This document shows positions 37,564-48,564 of a stretch of 64,000 bases of DNA, piece by piece. Position numbers and translations under genes: made by a program. The notes below the pieces were generated by a model. The model was not told the DNA's origin, searched no databases, and worked only from the letters and a program-made list of their open reading frames with translations. Source of the stretch: Ferranicluibacter rubi. Lineage in GTDB: Bacteria > Pseudomonadota > Alphaproteobacteria > Rhizobiales > Rhizobiaceae. Position 1 is the first letter of the stretch, and every line of letters starts with the position of its first letter. The stretch is from NCBI RefSeq assembly GCF_011603255.1, contig NZ_JAANCM010000002.1:124001-188000 (forward strand). The letters run 5' to 3'.

Positions 37564-38694
37564 ATGGCCACCATGTTCAGCGGGAAGGGACTTCGCCGCC
37601 AGGCGATCTTCTGGCTTGTCTTCTTCGTCCTCTTCATCGCCTTCCTGATGGTCTTCTCCTCCATCCTCCTGCCGTTCCTTGCCGGCATGGCGCTCGCCTA
37701 CTTCCTCGATCCCATCGCCGACCGGCTGGAAAAATGGGGCTTGAGCCGGATGATGGCGACGATCGTCATTCTCGTCGGCTTCATCGTCGTCTTCGCCCTG
37801 TCGCTGGTGCTGATCATCCCGATCATCTTCACGCAGGCGTCGGATTTCATCACCAAGATCCCGGACTACGTAGCCAGCTTCCAGAATTTCCTCGCAAGCC
37901 CCCAGGCCGATATCCTGCCGGACTGGCTGCAGAGCCAGCTGCCCGCGATCCGCGAGAATTCGTCCCGCCTCATGGCGCAGGGCGCAAGCTTTCTCGGCAC
38001 GCTGGTGCAGCAGTTGTGGAACTCCGGCGTCGCGCTGCTCGATATCATCTCGCTCTTCGTCGTCACGCCGGTCGTCGCCTTCTATCTGCTGCTCGACTGG
38101 GACCGCATGGTCGCCAAGGTCGATAGCTGGATCCCGCGTGGCCAGCTCTCCACCGTCCGCCAGATCGCGACCGACATGGACAGCTCCATTGCCGGGTTCG
38201 TGCGCGGGCAGGGCTCGCTCTGCATCATCCTCGGCCTTTACTACGGCATTTTCCTCACCGTCGCCGGGCTGAATTTCGGCCTGCTCATCGGCTTCTTCGC
38301 CGGCATCATCAGCTTCATTCCCTATGTCGGCTCCATGGTCGGTCTGGTGCTGGCGGTCGGCGTTGCGCTGGTGCAGTTCTGGCCGGATTACTTCTGGGTC
38401 ATCGTGGTCGCCTGCATCTTCTTCTCCGGCCAGTTCCTCGAAGGCAACATCCTTCAGCCCAAGCTGGTGGGCAGCAGCGTCGGCCTGCATCCGGTTTGGC
38501 TGATGTTCGCGCTTCTGGCCTTCGGCTCGCTGTTCGGCTTCGTCGGGCTTCTGGTTGCGGTCCCGGCCGCCGCAGCCCTCGGCGTTCTCGTGCGCTTCGT
38601 GCTGGCGCGCTACCTCGAAAGCGATGTCTACCACAGCCCCCCGACCCACACGACCATCGAAGCCCAGCCGAACGTACCGCATAGCCTCACATGA
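37564..38694 (+). CDS. AI-2E family transporter (PerM-like permease)
   Basis: A 376-residue membrane protein with about eight hydrophobic segments. Family features include FLAGMALAYFLDPIADRLEKW near the N-terminus, VTPVVAFYLLLDWDRM and the C-terminal ILQPKLVGSSVGLHPVWLMF. Substrates of the family vary and are mostly unknown; despite the name, autoinducer export is not implied. GGAG at 37554-37557 supports ATG 37564 over ATG 37540. It overlaps hdaA (ATGA). Confidence 0.92.
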   Translation: MATMFSGKGLRRQAIFWLVFFVLFIAFLMVFSSILLPFLAGMALAYFLDPIADRLEKWGLSRMMATIVILVGFIVVFALSLVLIIPIIFTQASDFITKIPDYVASFQNFLASPQADILPDWLQSQLPAIRENSSRLMAQGASFLGTLVQQLWNSGVALLDIISLFVVTPVVAFYLLLDWDRMVAKVDSWIPRGQLSTVRQIATDMDSSIAGFVRGQGSLCIILGLYYGIFLTVAGLNFGLLIGFFAGIISFIPYVGSMVGLVLAVGVALVQFWPDYFWVIVVACIFFSGQFLEGNILQPKLVGSSVGLHPVWLMFALLAFGSLFGFVGLLVAVPAAAALGVLVRFVLARYLESDVYHSPPTHTTIEAQPNVPHSLT

Positions 38695-39398
38695 CCCGCC
38701 GCGACGACCAGTTGCCGCTGCCTCTGGGGCACGCGCCGCAGATCAGCCGGGACGACCTTCTCGTCTCGCCTTCTCTGGAGGGCGCGGTGGCGATCGTCGA
38801 TGGCTGGCCGCAATGGCCGTCGCCGGTGGTGGTGCTCGTCGGCCCGGCGGGCTCGGGCAAGTCGCATCTGGCCGCCATCTGGGCGGGAACGAGCGGCGCG
38901 ACCGCCATCGATCTTCACGCGGGCAGCGAGGCGCCTGACATCGCGGCTCGGGGCCCTGTCCTGTTCGAGGACGCAGACCGTCGCGGCTTCGACGAGACTA
39001 CGCTGTTTCACGTCATCAACAGCGTGCGCGAAAACGGAACCTACCTTCTCGTCACCGCCCGCAGCCGGCCTGCCGCCTGGGGCGTGGCACTGCCGGATCT
39101 TGCCTCGCGCCTGAAGGCGGTCACCGTCGTGGAGACGAGCGAGCCGGACGACGATCTTCTCGGCCAGGTGCTGATGAAGCTATTTGCCGATCGCCAGCTT
39201 TTTCCCGATGAACGACTGATCGCCTACCTCGTCGCCCGCATGGAGCGATCGCTCGAAACCGCCCATCGGGTCGTGGAGGAGATGGACCGTCTGGCGCTCG
39301 CCCGCCACACGCGGATCAGCCGGTCGCTTGCGGCCGAAGTGCTTGAAAAAATTGGTAATGCAGGGGACATTCAAGAAATCCCTGATCAAGACGATTGA
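38691..39398 (+). CDS. hdaA: DnaA regulatory inactivator HdaA
   Basis: A 235-residue DnaA-like AAA+ protein without the DNA-binding domain. It starts with the clamp-binding-like segment DQLPLPLGHAP, has Walker A VLVGPAGSGKSHLAAIW, Walker B-like GPVLFEDADRRG, and the sensor region LVTARSRPAAWGVALPDLASRLKAV. With the beta clamp it promotes ATP hydrolysis by DnaA and so limits re-initiation. The permease-hdaA overlap is the usual alphaproteobacterial arrangement. Confidence 0.93.
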   Translation: MTRRDDQLPLPLGHAPQISRDDLLVSPSLEGAVAIVDGWPQWPSPVVVLVGPAGSGKSHLAAIWAGTSGATAIDLHAGSEAPDIAARGPVLFEDADRRGFDETTLFHVINSVRENGTYLLVTARSRPAAWGVALPDLASRLKAVTVVETSEPDDDLLGQVLMKLFADRQLFPDERLIAYLVARMERSLETAHRVVEEMDRLALARHTRISRSLAAEVLEKIGNAGDIQEIPDQDD

Positions 39399-39416
39399 CT
39401 GTCACAGTTCCGTCGT
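39399..39416 (+). promoter_or_regulatory. possible PHO box upstream of ppk
   Basis: CTGTCAC-AGTT-CCGTCGT resembles the PhoB site CTGTCAT-N4-CTGTCAT (second half weaker). It begins immediately after the hdaA stop and lies about 50 bases before ppk. Confidence 0.4.
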
Positions 39417-39462
39417 CAAACTCGTCTAGCAGCTTTTCGCAAAGCGTATGAGGGAACGGGAC

Positions 39463-41673
39463 ATGGACACGACGACAGCTGCGGCAAAGACGACCTCCCC
39501 GGCCAACCCGGTCGACAAGGGTGCGGTCGATAAGGGCATTGACCTGCTGAACAGCCCGGAACGGTTCATCAACCGCGAGTTCTCTTGGCTGCAGTTCAAT
39601 CGCCGGGTCCTAGAGGAAACGCTCAACACTGCCCATCCGCTCCTGGAGCGTGTCCGCTTCCTGTCCATTTCTGCGGCCAACCTCGATGAGTTCTTCATGG
39701 TCCGCGTCGCCGGCCTTGAGGCGCAGGTGCGCCAGAGCGTCGTCGTGCGCAGCCCCGATGGCAAGACGCCGGCCGAGCAGTTGGGCGACATCCTGAAAGA
39801 GATCAACACGCTGCAGATGGAGCAGCAGGCGTCGCTCGCCGTGCTTCAGCAGTATCTCGCCAAGGAAGACATCCTGATCGTCCGCCCGGTCTCGCTGTCG
39901 GCCGACGATCGGACCTGGCTGGAGACGACGTTCGACCAGTCGATGTTCCCGGTTCTGACCCCGCTGTCGATCGATCCGGCGCATCCGTTCCCCTTCATCC
40001 CCAATCTCGGCTTCACCATGGGGCTGCAGCTCGTCAGCCGCTCCGGCCGCGATCCGATGACGGCGCTCCTGCGCCTGCCGGTCGCGCTCGATCGCTTCGT
40101 GCGCCTGCCGGACGTGCGCTCCACCATCCGCTACATCACGCTGGAAGATGTGGTGGGCATGTTCATCAGCCGCCTGTTCCCGGGCTACGACGTCAAGGGC
40201 GCCGGTACCTTCCGCATCATCCGCGACAGCGATATCGAGGTCGAGGAAGAGGCGGAAGATCTCGTCCGTTTCTTCGAGACCGCGCTGAAGCGCCGCCGCC
40301 GCGGCTCGGTCATCCGCATCGAGATCGACTCTGAAATGCCGCTGGAACTGCGTCGCTTCGTCATCTCGGAGCTTGCCGTGCCGGAAAACCGCGTGGCCGT
40401 GCTGCCGGGCCTGCTGGCGCTGAACACGCTGTCGGAAATCACCAAGGCACCGCGGGAGGATCTGCGTTTCGCGCCGTATAATGCGCGATTTCCCGAGCGA
40501 GTCCGAGAGCACATGGGAGACTGCTTCGCCGCCATCCGCGAAAAAGACATGGTGGTTCACCACCCCTATGAGAGCTTCGACGTCGTTGTCCAGTTCCTCC
40601 ATCAGGCTGCGCGCGATCCTGACGTCCTTGCGATAAAGCAGACGCTCTACCGCACCTCCAACGACAGCCCCATCGTGCGCGCGCTGATCGATGCCGCCGA
40701 CGCCGGCAAGTCGGTGACGGCGCTGGTCGAGCTCAAGGCCCGCTTCGACGAGGAAGCCAACATCCGCTGGGCGCGTGACCTGGAGCGCGCCGGCGTGCAG
40801 GTCGTCTTCGGCTTCATCGAGCTGAAGACCCATGCCAAGATGTCCATGGTCGTGCGGCGCGAGGAGGGTAAGCTGCGCACTTACTGCCACCTCGGCACCG
40901 GCAATTATCACCCCGTCACCGCCAAGATCTATACCGACCTGTCCTTCTTCACCTGCTCGCCGGTCGTCGGCCACGACATGGCGAACATCTTCAACTTCAT
41001 CACCGGCTATGGCGAGCCGGAAGCCGGCATGAAGTTGGCGATCTCGCCCCACACGCTGCGCCCGCGCATCCTCAAGCATATCGAGGAGGAGATCGTGCAT
41101 GCCGGTGCCGGTCGCCCGGCGTCGATCTGGATGAAGATGAACTCGCTGGTCGATCCCGAGATCATCGACGCGCTCTACCGCGCCAGCCGCGCCGGCGTCG
41201 AGGTCGAGCTCATCGTTCGCGGCATCTGCTGCCTGCGTCCGCAGGTTCCGGGCCTGTCGGAGAACATCCGCGTCAAGTCGATCGTCGGCCGCTTCCTCGA
41301 GCACAGCCGGATCTTCTGTTTCGGCAACGGCCATGCTCTTCCCTCCGAGCATGCGCTTGTGTATATCGGCTCGGCGGATATGATGCCGCGCAACCTGGAC
41401 CGGCGCGTGGAGACTCTCGTACCTCTCGTCAACCGGACCGTGCACGAACAGGTCCTGTCGCAGATCATGCTGGCAAATCTCATCGATAACCAGCAGAGCT
41501 ACGAAATTCTCGAGGACGGCACCTCACGGCGGATCTCGGTGTCCAAGGACAGCGAACCGTTCAACGCACAAGTCTATTTCATGACCAACCCCAGCCTGTC
41601 CGGCCGGGGCGAGGCCCTGAAATCGAGTGCGCCCAAGGTTATCGCCGGCTGGGACAGCGACCGCAGAAAGTAA
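39463..41673 (+). CDS. ppk: polyphosphate kinase
   Basis: Reversibly polymerises the gamma-phosphate of ATP into polyphosphate. The 736-residue protein matches PPK1: [18 protein letters not shown] at the N-terminus, [40 protein letters not shown], and the phosphorylated-histidine segments [16 protein letters not shown] and [25 protein letters not shown] eight bases upstream favours ATG 39463 over ATG 39448. ppx follows after 12 bases. Confidence 0.97.
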   Translation: MDTTTAAAKTTSPANPVDKGAVDKGIDLLNSPERFINREFSWLQFNRRVLEETLNTAHPLLERVRFLSISAANLDEFFMVRVAGLEAQVRQSVVVRSPDGKTPAEQLGDILKEINTLQMEQQASLAVLQQYLAKEDILIVRPVSLSADDRTWLETTFDQSMFPVLTPLSIDPAHPFPFIPNLGFTMGLQLVSRSGRDPMTALLRLPVALDRFVRLPDVRSTIRYITLEDVVGMFISRLFPGYDVKGAGTFRIIRDSDIEVEEEAEDLVRFFETALKRRRRGSVIRIEIDSEMPLELRRFVISELAVPENRVAVLPGLLALNTLSEITKAPREDLRFAPYNARFPERVREHMGDCFAAIREKDMVVHHPYESFDVVVQFLHQAARDPDVLAIKQTLYRTSNDSPIVRALIDAADAGKSVTALVELKARFDEEANIRWARDLERAGVQVVFGFIELKTHAKMSMVVRREEGKLRTYCHLGTGNYHPVTAKIYTDLSFFTCSPVVGHDMANIFNFITGYGEPEAGMKLAISPHTLRPRILKHIEEEIVHAGAGRPASIWMKMNSLVDPEIIDALYRASRAGVEVELIVRGICCLRPQVPGLSENIRVKSIVGRFLEHSRIFCFGNGHALPSEHALVYIGSADMMPRNLDRRVETLVPLVNRTVHEQVLSQIMLANLIDNQQSYEILEDGTSRRISVSKDSEPFNAQVYFMTNPSLSGRGEALKSSAPKVIAGWDSDRRK

Positions 41674-41685
41674 AGCTGGACCCGT

Positions 41686-43206
41686 ATGGTAGAATCCGAA
41701 GCTCAGGGGCGCTTGCCTGGCATCGCTCCTGTTTCCGTCGTCGATATCGGCTCCAACTCGATCCGGCTCGTGATCTATGAGGGACTGAATCGCTCGCCTG
41801 CGGTGCTGTTCAACGAAAAGGTCATGTGCGGGCTCGGCAAGGGCATCGATGCCACCGGGCAGATGGATGCCGAGAGCGTCGAGCGTGCACTGAAGGCGCT
41901 GCACCGCTTCAAGGCCCTCGCGACCCAGGCGCGCGCCTCGACCGGCTTCGTGCTGGCGACGGCGGCAGCCCGCGACGCCTCCAACGGCCCCGATTTCATC
42001 CGCCGCGCCGAGCATATTCTCGGCCAGAAGATCCGTGTCCTCTCCGGCGAGGAGGAGGCCTACTTCTCCGCGCTTGGCATCGTCAGCGGCTATCACGATC
42101 CCGATGGCGTCGTCGGCGATCTCGGTGGCGGCTCGCTGGAACTGGTGGACGTCGTCGGCCGCACGATCGGCACCGGCATAACGCTGCCGCTCGGCGGCAT
42201 TCGCCTGTCGGAACATGCCGGCGGCTCGCTGGAGCGGGCGCGTGCCTATGTCCGCAAGACGGTGAAAAACGTCGATGTGCTGAAACGCGGTGCCGGACGC
42301 ACCTTCTACGCTGTCGGCGGCACATGGCGTTCCATCGCCAAGCTGCACATGGAACTGCGCGATTATCCGCTGCATATGATGCAGGGCTACGAGATGAGCT
42401 TCGAGGAGGCGATGAGCTTCCTGCCGGAGGTGATCGAGCCCAAGGACCTGAAGATCCCCGCCTTCGCCGCGATCTCCCGCAGCCGCCGCAATCTTCTGCC
42501 CTACGGCGCCATCGCCCTGCAGGAGACGATCTCGCTCCTGAAGCCGGCGCGGATCTCATTTTCCGCGTTGGGCGTGCGCGAGGGTTACCTGTTCTCGCTG
42601 CTGTCGGAGCAGGCGCGCAATGCCGATCCGTTGCTGACCGCCGCCTCCGAACTGGCGATCCTGCGGGCCCGGTCTCCCGAGCACGCCCGCGAACTGGCGG
42701 ACTGGACGGGCAGGGTATTGCCGGCCCTCGGCATCACCGAAACCGATGAGGAAGCCCGCTACCGGCGGGCCGCCTGCCTGCTTGCCGACATCTCCTGGCG
42801 CGCCCATCCCGATTACCGGGGCCTGCAGGCGCTCAACATCATCGCCCACTCCACCTTTTCCGGCATCACCCATGCCGGCCGTGCCTATATCGCGCTCGCC
42901 AATTACTACCGGCACGATGGCCTGAACGACAACGGCGCCACCAGCCCGCTCTCCACCATCACGCCGGCACGCATGCTGGAACAGGCGAAGATCCTCGGTG
43001 CTCTCCTGCGCGTCGCCTACCTCTTTTCAGCCTCCATGCCGGGCATCGTCCGCAACCTCGCCCTCCGCCCGTCTTCCGCTGCAAACACCGACCTCGATTT
43101 CGTGGTGCCCGCCGATTACAGCGAGTTCGCGGGGGAGCGACTGGATGGACGCTTGCAGCAACTGGCGAAACTGACGGGTAAGCGAATCGCGTTCCGGTTC
43201 GCGTAA
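41686..43206 (+). CDS. ppx: exopolyphosphatase (Ppx/GppA family)
   Basis: Hydrolyses polyphosphate end-wise (or pppGpp in GppA relatives). 506 residues. The sugar-kinase-like phosphate loops VVDIGSNSIRLVIYEG and VVGDLGGGSLELVDV are clear, with TGFVLATAAARDASNGPDF and VLSGEEEAYFSALG between them. A helical C-terminal domain with HD-like features (YRRAACLLADISWRAHPDYR) follows. It is directly behind ppk, the classic pairing. Confidence 0.94.
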   Translation: MVESEAQGRLPGIAPVSVVDIGSNSIRLVIYEGLNRSPAVLFNEKVMCGLGKGIDATGQMDAESVERALKALHRFKALATQARASTGFVLATAAARDASNGPDFIRRAEHILGQKIRVLSGEEEAYFSALGIVSGYHDPDGVVGDLGGGSLELVDVVGRTIGTGITLPLGGIRLSEHAGGSLERARAYVRKTVKNVDVLKRGAGRTFYAVGGTWRSIAKLHMELRDYPLHMMQGYEMSFEEAMSFLPEVIEPKDLKIPAFAAISRSRRNLLPYGAIALQETISLLKPARISFSALGVREGYLFSLLSEQARNADPLLTAASELAILRARSPEHARELADWTGRVLPALGITETDEEARYRRAACLLADISWRAHPDYRGLQALNIIAHSTFSGITHAGRAYIALANYYRHDGLNDNGATSPLSTITPARMLEQAKILGALLRVAYLFSASMPGIVRNLALRPSSAANTDLDFVVPADYSEFAGERLDGRLQQLAKLTGKRIAFRFA

Positions 43207-43234
43207 GGGCCGTTACGAGGAGGGGGCGGTTCGC

Positions 43235-43729
43235 GTGACAGAAAAAAGCTCTCGCTGGCGCCGCGTCCTGTTTCTGCTGCTTCTCGCTTTTGTCGTTGGT
43301 GTGGCACTTATCGTCATATCCGTCGGTTTGGAGATCAACGAACGGCGGAAGATGATCCGCGGTGAGAGCGGCCCGCTCGATGTCACCGAGGCAGACATCG
43401 ATGGCCTTCATCTCCGGCTCGAACGATACCTAGACCATCTTTTCCTCGCGGAATTCCGGCGGACGCTCACCGTCACGGCAAAAGGACGCGCGCCGGTCGT
43501 GTTCGAAATGGATCAGGACACCGGCGGCATGCAACGCATCGCGGTGTGCAAGACGGGGGAGGGACGAATCCTGCTCTCAGACAGGATCTTCAACTATCTC
43601 ATAGATCCCGACGGTACGACGAAACCCTTCACGACGCCTGAGGTGGAACCCGTCTGCGTCACGAAGCTCGGGACCTTCGACAAGGGTCTGGGGCCGAGAG
43701 GCAAGTACGGCTTCCAACCGGAGCGGTGA
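43235..43729 (+). CDS. uncharacterised single-span membrane protein
   Basis: Not recognised. 164 residues from a GTG start preceded by GAGGAGGGGG. A basic N-terminus (EKSSRWRR) precedes one membrane helix (VLFLLLLAFVVGVALIVISV), and the remainder is probably periplasmic with two cysteines (IAVCKTG, EPVCVTK) that could pair. It sits 28 bases after ppx and may belong to that operon; its stop is 7 bases from the convergent rnd stop. Base composition is slightly lower in GC than its neighbours. Confidence 0.7.
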   Translation: MTEKSSRWRRVLFLLLLAFVVGVALIVISVGLEINERRKMIRGESGPLDVTEADIDGLHLRLERYLDHLFLAEFRRTLTVTAKGRAPVVFEMDQDTGGMQRIAVCKTGEGRILLSDRIFNYLIDPDGTTKPFTTPEVEPVCVTKLGTFDKGLGPRGKYGFQPER

Positions 43730-43736
43730 CCCGGCC

Positions 43737-44903
43737 TCAGGCCGGAGCACCGGGCAATTCCACCGTCTCGATCTTCCGGTCCACGAAGCGCAGCGCCACG
43801 TCGCCATTGATCAGCTTCAGCGCGATCTCGCCGAACAGATCGCGGCGCCAGCCTTTCAGCGCGCCGACATCGGCCTTCTCGCCTTCCGATGCGATGCGCT
43901 CGATGTCTTCGCTGTTGGCGATGATCTTGGCCGCGACGCCCTGCTTTTCGGCGACGAGCTTCAGGAGAACCTTGAGCAGCTCGATGGCAGCGGCCGCCCC
44001 TTCGCTCGTCTGGTTCTGGCGGGGCAGGCGGGGCATGTCGGCTTTGGGCAAAGCGAGCGCCTCGTTGACGGCTTCGATGATGGCCGTGCCAGCGCTGGAG
44101 CGCTCCCAGCCCTTCGGCACCGTGCGCAGCCGCGACATGGCCTCGGCGTCTTTCGGCTGCTGCTGGGCGATCTCGTAGAGCGCATCGTCCTTCAGCACGC
44201 GGCCGCGCGGTACGTTGCGGGACCGGGCCTCGCGCTCGCGCCAGGCGGCGATGCGCTGCAGGACGGCCAGCTCGATCGGCTTCTTCAGGCGCATCTTCAG
44301 CCGCTGCCAGGCATCGTCCGGATGCATGTCGTAGGTCTCGCGCGATTCGAGAACCGCCATCTCCTCCGTCAGCCACAGCGAGCGGCCTTCGCGCTCCAGC
44401 TCGGCCTTCAGGTGGTGGTAGACGTCGCGCAGATGGGTGACGTCGGCGAGCGCGTAATCGAGCTGCTTGTCGGTCAGCGGCCGGCGGCTCCAGTCGGTGA
44501 AGCGCGAGGACTTGTCGATATGCTCGCCCTTGATACGGCTGACGAGCTGGTCGTAGGAGACGCTGTCGCCGAAGCCGCAGACCATGGCCGCGACCTGCGT
44601 ATCGAAGATCGGGTGCGGGATGAGCCCGCCGAGATGGAAGATGATTTCGATGTCCTGCCGCGCGGCATGGAAGACCTTGATGATGTCGGGATTGGCCATC
44701 AACGCGAAGAAGGGAGCGAGGTCGAGGCCCTTGGCAAGCGGATCGACGATCACGGCGATGTCGGGACCGGCCATCTGGACCAGGCAGAGCTGCGGCCAGA
44801 ACGTCGTCTCACGCAGAAACTCTGTGTCGATCGTCAGATAAGGCGCAGTGGCCAGCGTGTCGCAGGCTGCCTGCAGCGCCGCAGTCGTATCGATAATATC
44901 CAT
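43737..44903 (-). CDS. rnd: ribonuclease D
   Basis: 3'-5' exoribonuclease of tRNA and stable-RNA maturation. 388 residues. The DEDD nuclease motifs are present: LTIDTEFLRE (DxE), FHAARQDIEI (with D), and DYALADVTHLRDVY (DxxxD). HRDC-type helices follow (LQRIAAWREREARSRNVPRG). GGAGATC lies before the ATG. It is convergent with the upstream genes, and separated from the multicopper oxidase gene by about 108 bases. Confidence 0.96.
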   Translation of the reverse strand: MDIIDTTAALQAACDTLATAPYLTIDTEFLRETTFWPQLCLVQMAGPDIAVIVDPLAKGLDLAPFFALMANPDIIKVFHAARQDIEIIFHLGGLIPHPIFDTQVAAMVCGFGDSVSYDQLVSRIKGEHIDKSSRFTDWSRRPLTDKQLDYALADVTHLRDVYHHLKAELEREGRSLWLTEEMAVLESRETYDMHPDDAWQRLKMRLKKPIELAVLQRIAAWREREARSRNVPRGRVLKDDALYEIAQQQPKDAEAMSRLRTVPKGWERSSAGTAIIEAVNEALALPKADMPRLPRQNQTSEGAAAAIELLKVLLKLVAEKQGVAAKIIANSEDIERIASEGEKADVGALKGWRRDLFGEIALKLINGDVALRFVDRKIETVELPGAPA

Positions 44904-45011
44904 CGGATCTCCGGGATGTGGAGGCGGGTTTTCTCTCTCTTCTCTTTTGATGCGGGGATGTCAACCAACCGACATGAAAAAGCCGCGATTCGGCACGCCG
45001 CAGGCGGTCTA

Positions 45012-46409
45012 TCAGACGATCCTGAGATAGGACGACATACCCGTCTTCTGGTGCTCGATGATGTGGCAGTGAAGCATCCAGTCGCCCGGATTGTCGGCGA
45101 CCAGCGCCAGCTCGGCCTGTTCGTCCGGCTGCAGCAGGATCGTATCCGTCGGCGGCGGCAGCACGGTGCGCTTGTTGGAGGAGAGGACGTGAAAGGTCAG
45201 CCCGTGCAGGTGGATCGGGTGGGCATGCGGCGTGCGGTTGGCGATTTCAAAGACGTAGCTCCGGCCGAGCTTCAGCTCCGCCAGCGGCGCGACCGGGTCC
45301 GGCGTATCGCCCGGCCACGGCACCTTGTTGATCGCCCAGAACGTATAGCCGAGCGAGCCGCAGATACTCTCCACCGCCTTGTGCTCGGCCGTCGCCGTGA
45401 AATCGAGGGGAATGCGCTCGGCACCGGCGATGTCGGGACGGGCGATCGGGTTGGGTGCCAGCGCGCTGGTGTCCCCCAAGTCGCGCCTGAGCGAGGAGCC
45501 GCGCGCGACCAGCGTCGCGATGGTCCAGGGCGAGGAGCCGCGCAGGTTGCCGAGCGTCACGGTCTGCCCCTCGCCATCCGGCATCCGCACCACGAGGTCG
45601 GCGCGCTGTCCCGGCCCGAGATCGAGCGTATCGATTGCCAAGGGCAGAGCAAGCGCATTCGAATCGAGCGCCAGGATCGAGGCTGGCGCATCGATGCCGA
45701 GTGTATAGATGCGCGTGACGTCGGTTGCCGCAATGCGCAGCCGCACCAGCCCGCCGGCGGGTGCCTCGAACTGCGGCGCGCGCTGCCAGTTGGCGGTGCG
45801 CACCGTGCCATAGGTGCCGCCGCGCGCCGCATCCCGGGGCTTGAACGGGGCGATGAAGGCACCGTCTGCCCCCAGCCGCCAATCGCGCAGGTTCAGGACG
45901 ATTTCGGCGTCGAAGACGGGGTCGGCAGGGTTCTCCACGACGATTACGCCGGTCATGCCGTGGCCCATCTGGGTCAGCGTATTGCAATGGGGGTGATACC
46001 AGAACGTGCCGGCATCGGGCGGGGTAAAGGCATAGTCGAAGCCATCGCCCGGGTAGACGTAAGGTTGCGTCATCTCCGGCACGCCGTCCATGGCGTTGGG
46101 AATGCGCAGCCCGTGCCAGTGCACGGTGGTCGGCTCGTCGAGCCCGTTGACCAGCCGGGCTGCGAAGGGCTGGCCCTGCCGCATCCGCAACACCGGTGGC
46201 ACGCCCGATATCGCAGGCTCGTCGCCAAGTCCCCAGGTCATCACCTGCGTTTCCGCGCCGCCTTCGGCAATCTTCGCAGCACCGAACTGCGCCTTCAGCG
46301 TTAGAGGCGCGGCCGTGCCCGGACGCGCGGCAAGGCCTGCGCCCAGCGCGAAAGATGCAGCCGTTGCGGCACTGGCTTTGAGAAGCGTTCGGCGGGTGAG
46401 GGCGGGCAT
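45012..46409 (-). CDS. multicopper oxidase family protein with Tat signal
   Basis: A 465-residue laccase/CueO-like enzyme. The Tat signal [20 protein letters not shown] directs folded export. All four copper motifs are visible: [30 protein letters not shown] and [14 protein letters not shown], with the type 1 axial methionine in the last. No methionine-rich loop is seen. A copper-detoxifying or general phenol/metal oxidase role is possible. It is transcribed divergently from aspS. Confidence 0.92.
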   Translation of the reverse strand: MPALTRRTLLKASAATAASFALGAGLAARPGTAAPLTLKAQFGAAKIAEGGAETQVMTWGLGDEPAISGVPPVLRMRQGQPFAARLVNGLDEPTTVHWHGLRIPNAMDGVPEMTQPYVYPGDGFDYAFTPPDAGTFWYHPHCNTLTQMGHGMTGVIVVENPADPVFDAEIVLNLRDWRLGADGAFIAPFKPRDAARGGTYGTVRTANWQRAPQFEAPAGGLVRLRIAATDVTRIYTLGIDAPASILALDSNALALPLAIDTLDLGPGQRADLVVRMPDGEGQTVTLGNLRGSSPWTIATLVARGSSLRRDLGDTSALAPNPIARPDIAGAERIPLDFTATAEHKAVESICGSLGYTFWAINKVPWPGDTPDPVAPLAELKLGRSYVFEIANRTPHAHPIHLHGLTFHVLSSNKRTVLPPPTDTILLQPDEQAELALVADNPGDWMLHCHIIEHQKTGMSSYLRIV

Positions 46410-46551
46410 GATCCGGTCCGGGTGTATCGACGTGGCTTCTCCTTAAACTTGATCGCCCTGTTCAGCAATTGTGACAGCGATCTTTCCCGCCTGCCGCGTT
46501 GTCGCAGGGCGCGTAGAGGCGTAAGATCGGTCCATCAGGCCGAGCTCCGCC

Positions 46552-46580
46552 TTGACAAATCGGACCTGCCATGCGCTTTT
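46552..46580 (+). promoter_or_regulatory. possible promoter of aspS
   Basis: A perfect TTGACA at 46552-46557 followed at 17 bases by GCTTTT, a poor -10. The predicted start of transcription is ~70 bases before aspS. Suggested by the -35 alone. Confidence 0.3.
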
Positions 46581-46655
46581 CCGCGCGATTTCGACGCCGC
46601 CGGGACAGCGATGGTTTTCCCGTGTGCGGCATTTTGCCAGTTCCAGGAAACGCAC

Positions 46656-48446
46656 ATGCACCGTTACCGCAGTCACACTTGCGCCGCCCTTCGCCAGACC
46701 GATGTCGGCGCGAACGTCCGTCTCTCCGGCTGGGTGCATCGTGTTCGCGACCATGGCGGCGTCCTGTTCATCGACCTGCGCGATCACTACGGCCTCACCC
46801 AGGTCGTGGTCGATCCCGACAGCCCGGCCTTCAAGGCGGCCGAAGCCGTGCGCGGCGAATGGGTGATCCGCATCGACGGACGCGTGAAGGCGCGCACGGC
46901 CGAGACGGTCAACAAGACGATGCCGACGGGCGAGATCGAGCTCTACGCTCAGGAAATCGAAGTCCTCTCCGCCGCCAAGGAACTGCCGCTGCCGATCTTC
47001 GGCGAGCCGGATTATCCGGAGGACGTGCGCCTCAAGTACCGCTTCCTCGACCTGCGCCGCGAGACGCTTCACCGCAACATCGTCAAGCGCACCCAGATCG
47101 TCGCCGACATGCGCAACCGCATGAACGCGGAAGGCTTTGCCGAATATACGACGCCGATTCTCACCGCATCTTCGCCGGAAGGCGCGCGCGACTTCCTCGT
47201 CCCGTCGCGCATCCATCCCGGCACGTTCTTCGCGCTGCCGCAGGCGCCGCAGCAGTACAAGCAGCTGCTGATGGTCGCGGGCTTCGACCGTTACTTCCAG
47301 ATCGCACCCTGCTTCCGCGATGAAGACCCGCGCGCCGACCGCCTGCCGGGCGAATTTTACCAGCTCGACATGGAAATGAGCTTCGTTGAGCAGGAAGACG
47401 TCTGGAACACGATGGCGCCCGTCATCACAGGCGTGTTCGAAAAATTCGCGGACGGCAAGCCCGTCACCAAGGACTGGCCGCGCATTCCCTACGACGTCGC
47501 GATCCGCAAGTACGGCTCCGACAAGCCGGACCTGCGCAACCCGATCGAGATGCAGGCCGTGACCGAGCACTTCGCCGGCTCCGGCTTCAAGGTCTTCGCC
47601 AACATGATCGCCTCCAACCCGAAGGTCGAAGTCTGGGCGATTCCGGCCAAGACCGGCGGCTCCCGCGCCTTCTGCGACCGGATGAACGCCTGGGCGCAGT
47701 CCACCGGCCAGCCGGGGCTCGGTTACATCTTTTGGCGCGCCGAGGGCGAGACCGTCGAAGGTTCCGGCCCACTCGCCAAGAACATCGGCCCTGAGCGCAC
47801 CGAGGCGCTGCGCGTCCAGCTCGGCCTGGAAGCCGGCGACGCATGCTTCTTCGTCGCCGGTGATCCCGCCAAGTTCTACAAGTTCGCAGGCGAAGCCCGC
47901 ACGCGCGCCGGCGAAGAGCTGAACCTCGTCGACCGCGACCGGTTCGAGCTGTGCTGGATCGTGGACTTCCCCTTCTACGAATGGAGCGAGGAAGAGAAGA
48001 AGGTCGATTTCGCACACAACCCCTTCTCCATGCCGCAGGGCGGGCTTGAGGCGCTGGAAACGCAGGATCCACTGACGATCAAGGCCTACCAGTACGATGC
48101 CGTCTGCAACGGCTTCGAGATCGCGTCCGGCTCCATCCGGAACCAGTCGCCGGAACTGATGGTCAAGGCGTTTGAACTGGTCGGCCTGTCCAAGCAGGAC
48201 GTGGAAGACCGCTTCGGCGGCATGTACCGCGCCTTCCAGTACGGCGCCCCCCCGCACGGCGGCTGCGCCTTCGGCATCGACCGCGTGGTCATGCTGCTGG
48301 TCGGCGCCAAGAACCTGCGTGAAATCTCGCTGTTCCCGATGAACCAGCAGGCCCAGGACCTGCTGATGAACGCCCCCAGCGAAGCCGCCCCGACGCAATT
48401 GCGCGAACTGGCCTTGAGGGTCGTGCCGCAGCCGAAGAAGGATTGA
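46656..48446 (+). CDS. aspS: aspartate--tRNA ligase
   Basis: Class II aminoacyl-tRNA synthetase of about 596 residues. The OB-fold anticodon domain ([20 protein letters not shown]) is followed by the catalytic core with [17 protein letters not shown] (motif 2) and [13 protein letters not shown] (motif 3), plus the bacterial GAD insertion. Alphaproteobacterial AspRS is commonly of the non-discriminating type, which also charges tRNA-Asn; the sequence alone does not settle this here. AGGAAA precedes the ATG at 46656; the frame is open upstream but conserved sequence begins here. Confidence 0.97.
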   Translation: MHRYRSHTCAALRQTDVGANVRLSGWVHRVRDHGGVLFIDLRDHYGLTQVVVDPDSPAFKAAEAVRGEWVIRIDGRVKARTAETVNKTMPTGEIELYAQEIEVLSAAKELPLPIFGEPDYPEDVRLKYRFLDLRRETLHRNIVKRTQIVADMRNRMNAEGFAEYTTPILTASSPEGARDFLVPSRIHPGTFFALPQAPQQYKQLLMVAGFDRYFQIAPCFRDEDPRADRLPGEFYQLDMEMSFVEQEDVWNTMAPVITGVFEKFADGKPVTKDWPRIPYDVAIRKYGSDKPDLRNPIEMQAVTEHFAGSGFKVFANMIASNPKVEVWAIPAKTGGSRAFCDRMNAWAQSTGQPGLGYIFWRAEGETVEGSGPLAKNIGPERTEALRVQLGLEAGDACFFVAGDPAKFYKFAGEARTRAGEELNLVDRDRFELCWIVDFPFYEWSEEEKKVDFAHNPFSMPQGGLEALETQDPLTIKAYQYDAVCNGFEIASGSIRNQSPELMVKAFELVGLSKQDVEDRFGGMYRAFQYGAPPHGGCAFGIDRVVMLLVGAKNLREISLFPMNQQAQDLLMNAPSEAAPTQLRELALRVVPQPKKD

Positions 48447-48481
48447 TCCGCAACGGGCGGATCGACACACGACGGATAGGA

Positions 48482-48504
48482 GGGCGGCCATGGGTCGCCC
48501 TTTT
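48482..48504 (+). terminator. Rho-independent terminator of aspS
   Basis: GGGCGGCC-ATG-GGTCGCCC stem of eight pairs (one G-T) followed by TTTT, 35 bases after the aspS stop. A further hairpin GCGCCTT-CCC-AAGGCGC lies at 48519-48535. Confidence 0.8.
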
Positions 48505-48564
48505 CCGTTTCTCCATCGGCGCCTTCCCAAGGCGCTGCGGACTTTAGCGTTGCGTCACGGGCGT

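Noticed and set aside
39610-41445. 611-codon open frame opposite ppk
   Set aside because: Shadow frame from third-position GC bias; ppk on the plus strand is complete with all motifs.
46443-48530. 695-codon open frame opposite aspS
   Set aside because: Antisense of aspS, with no recognisable domain.
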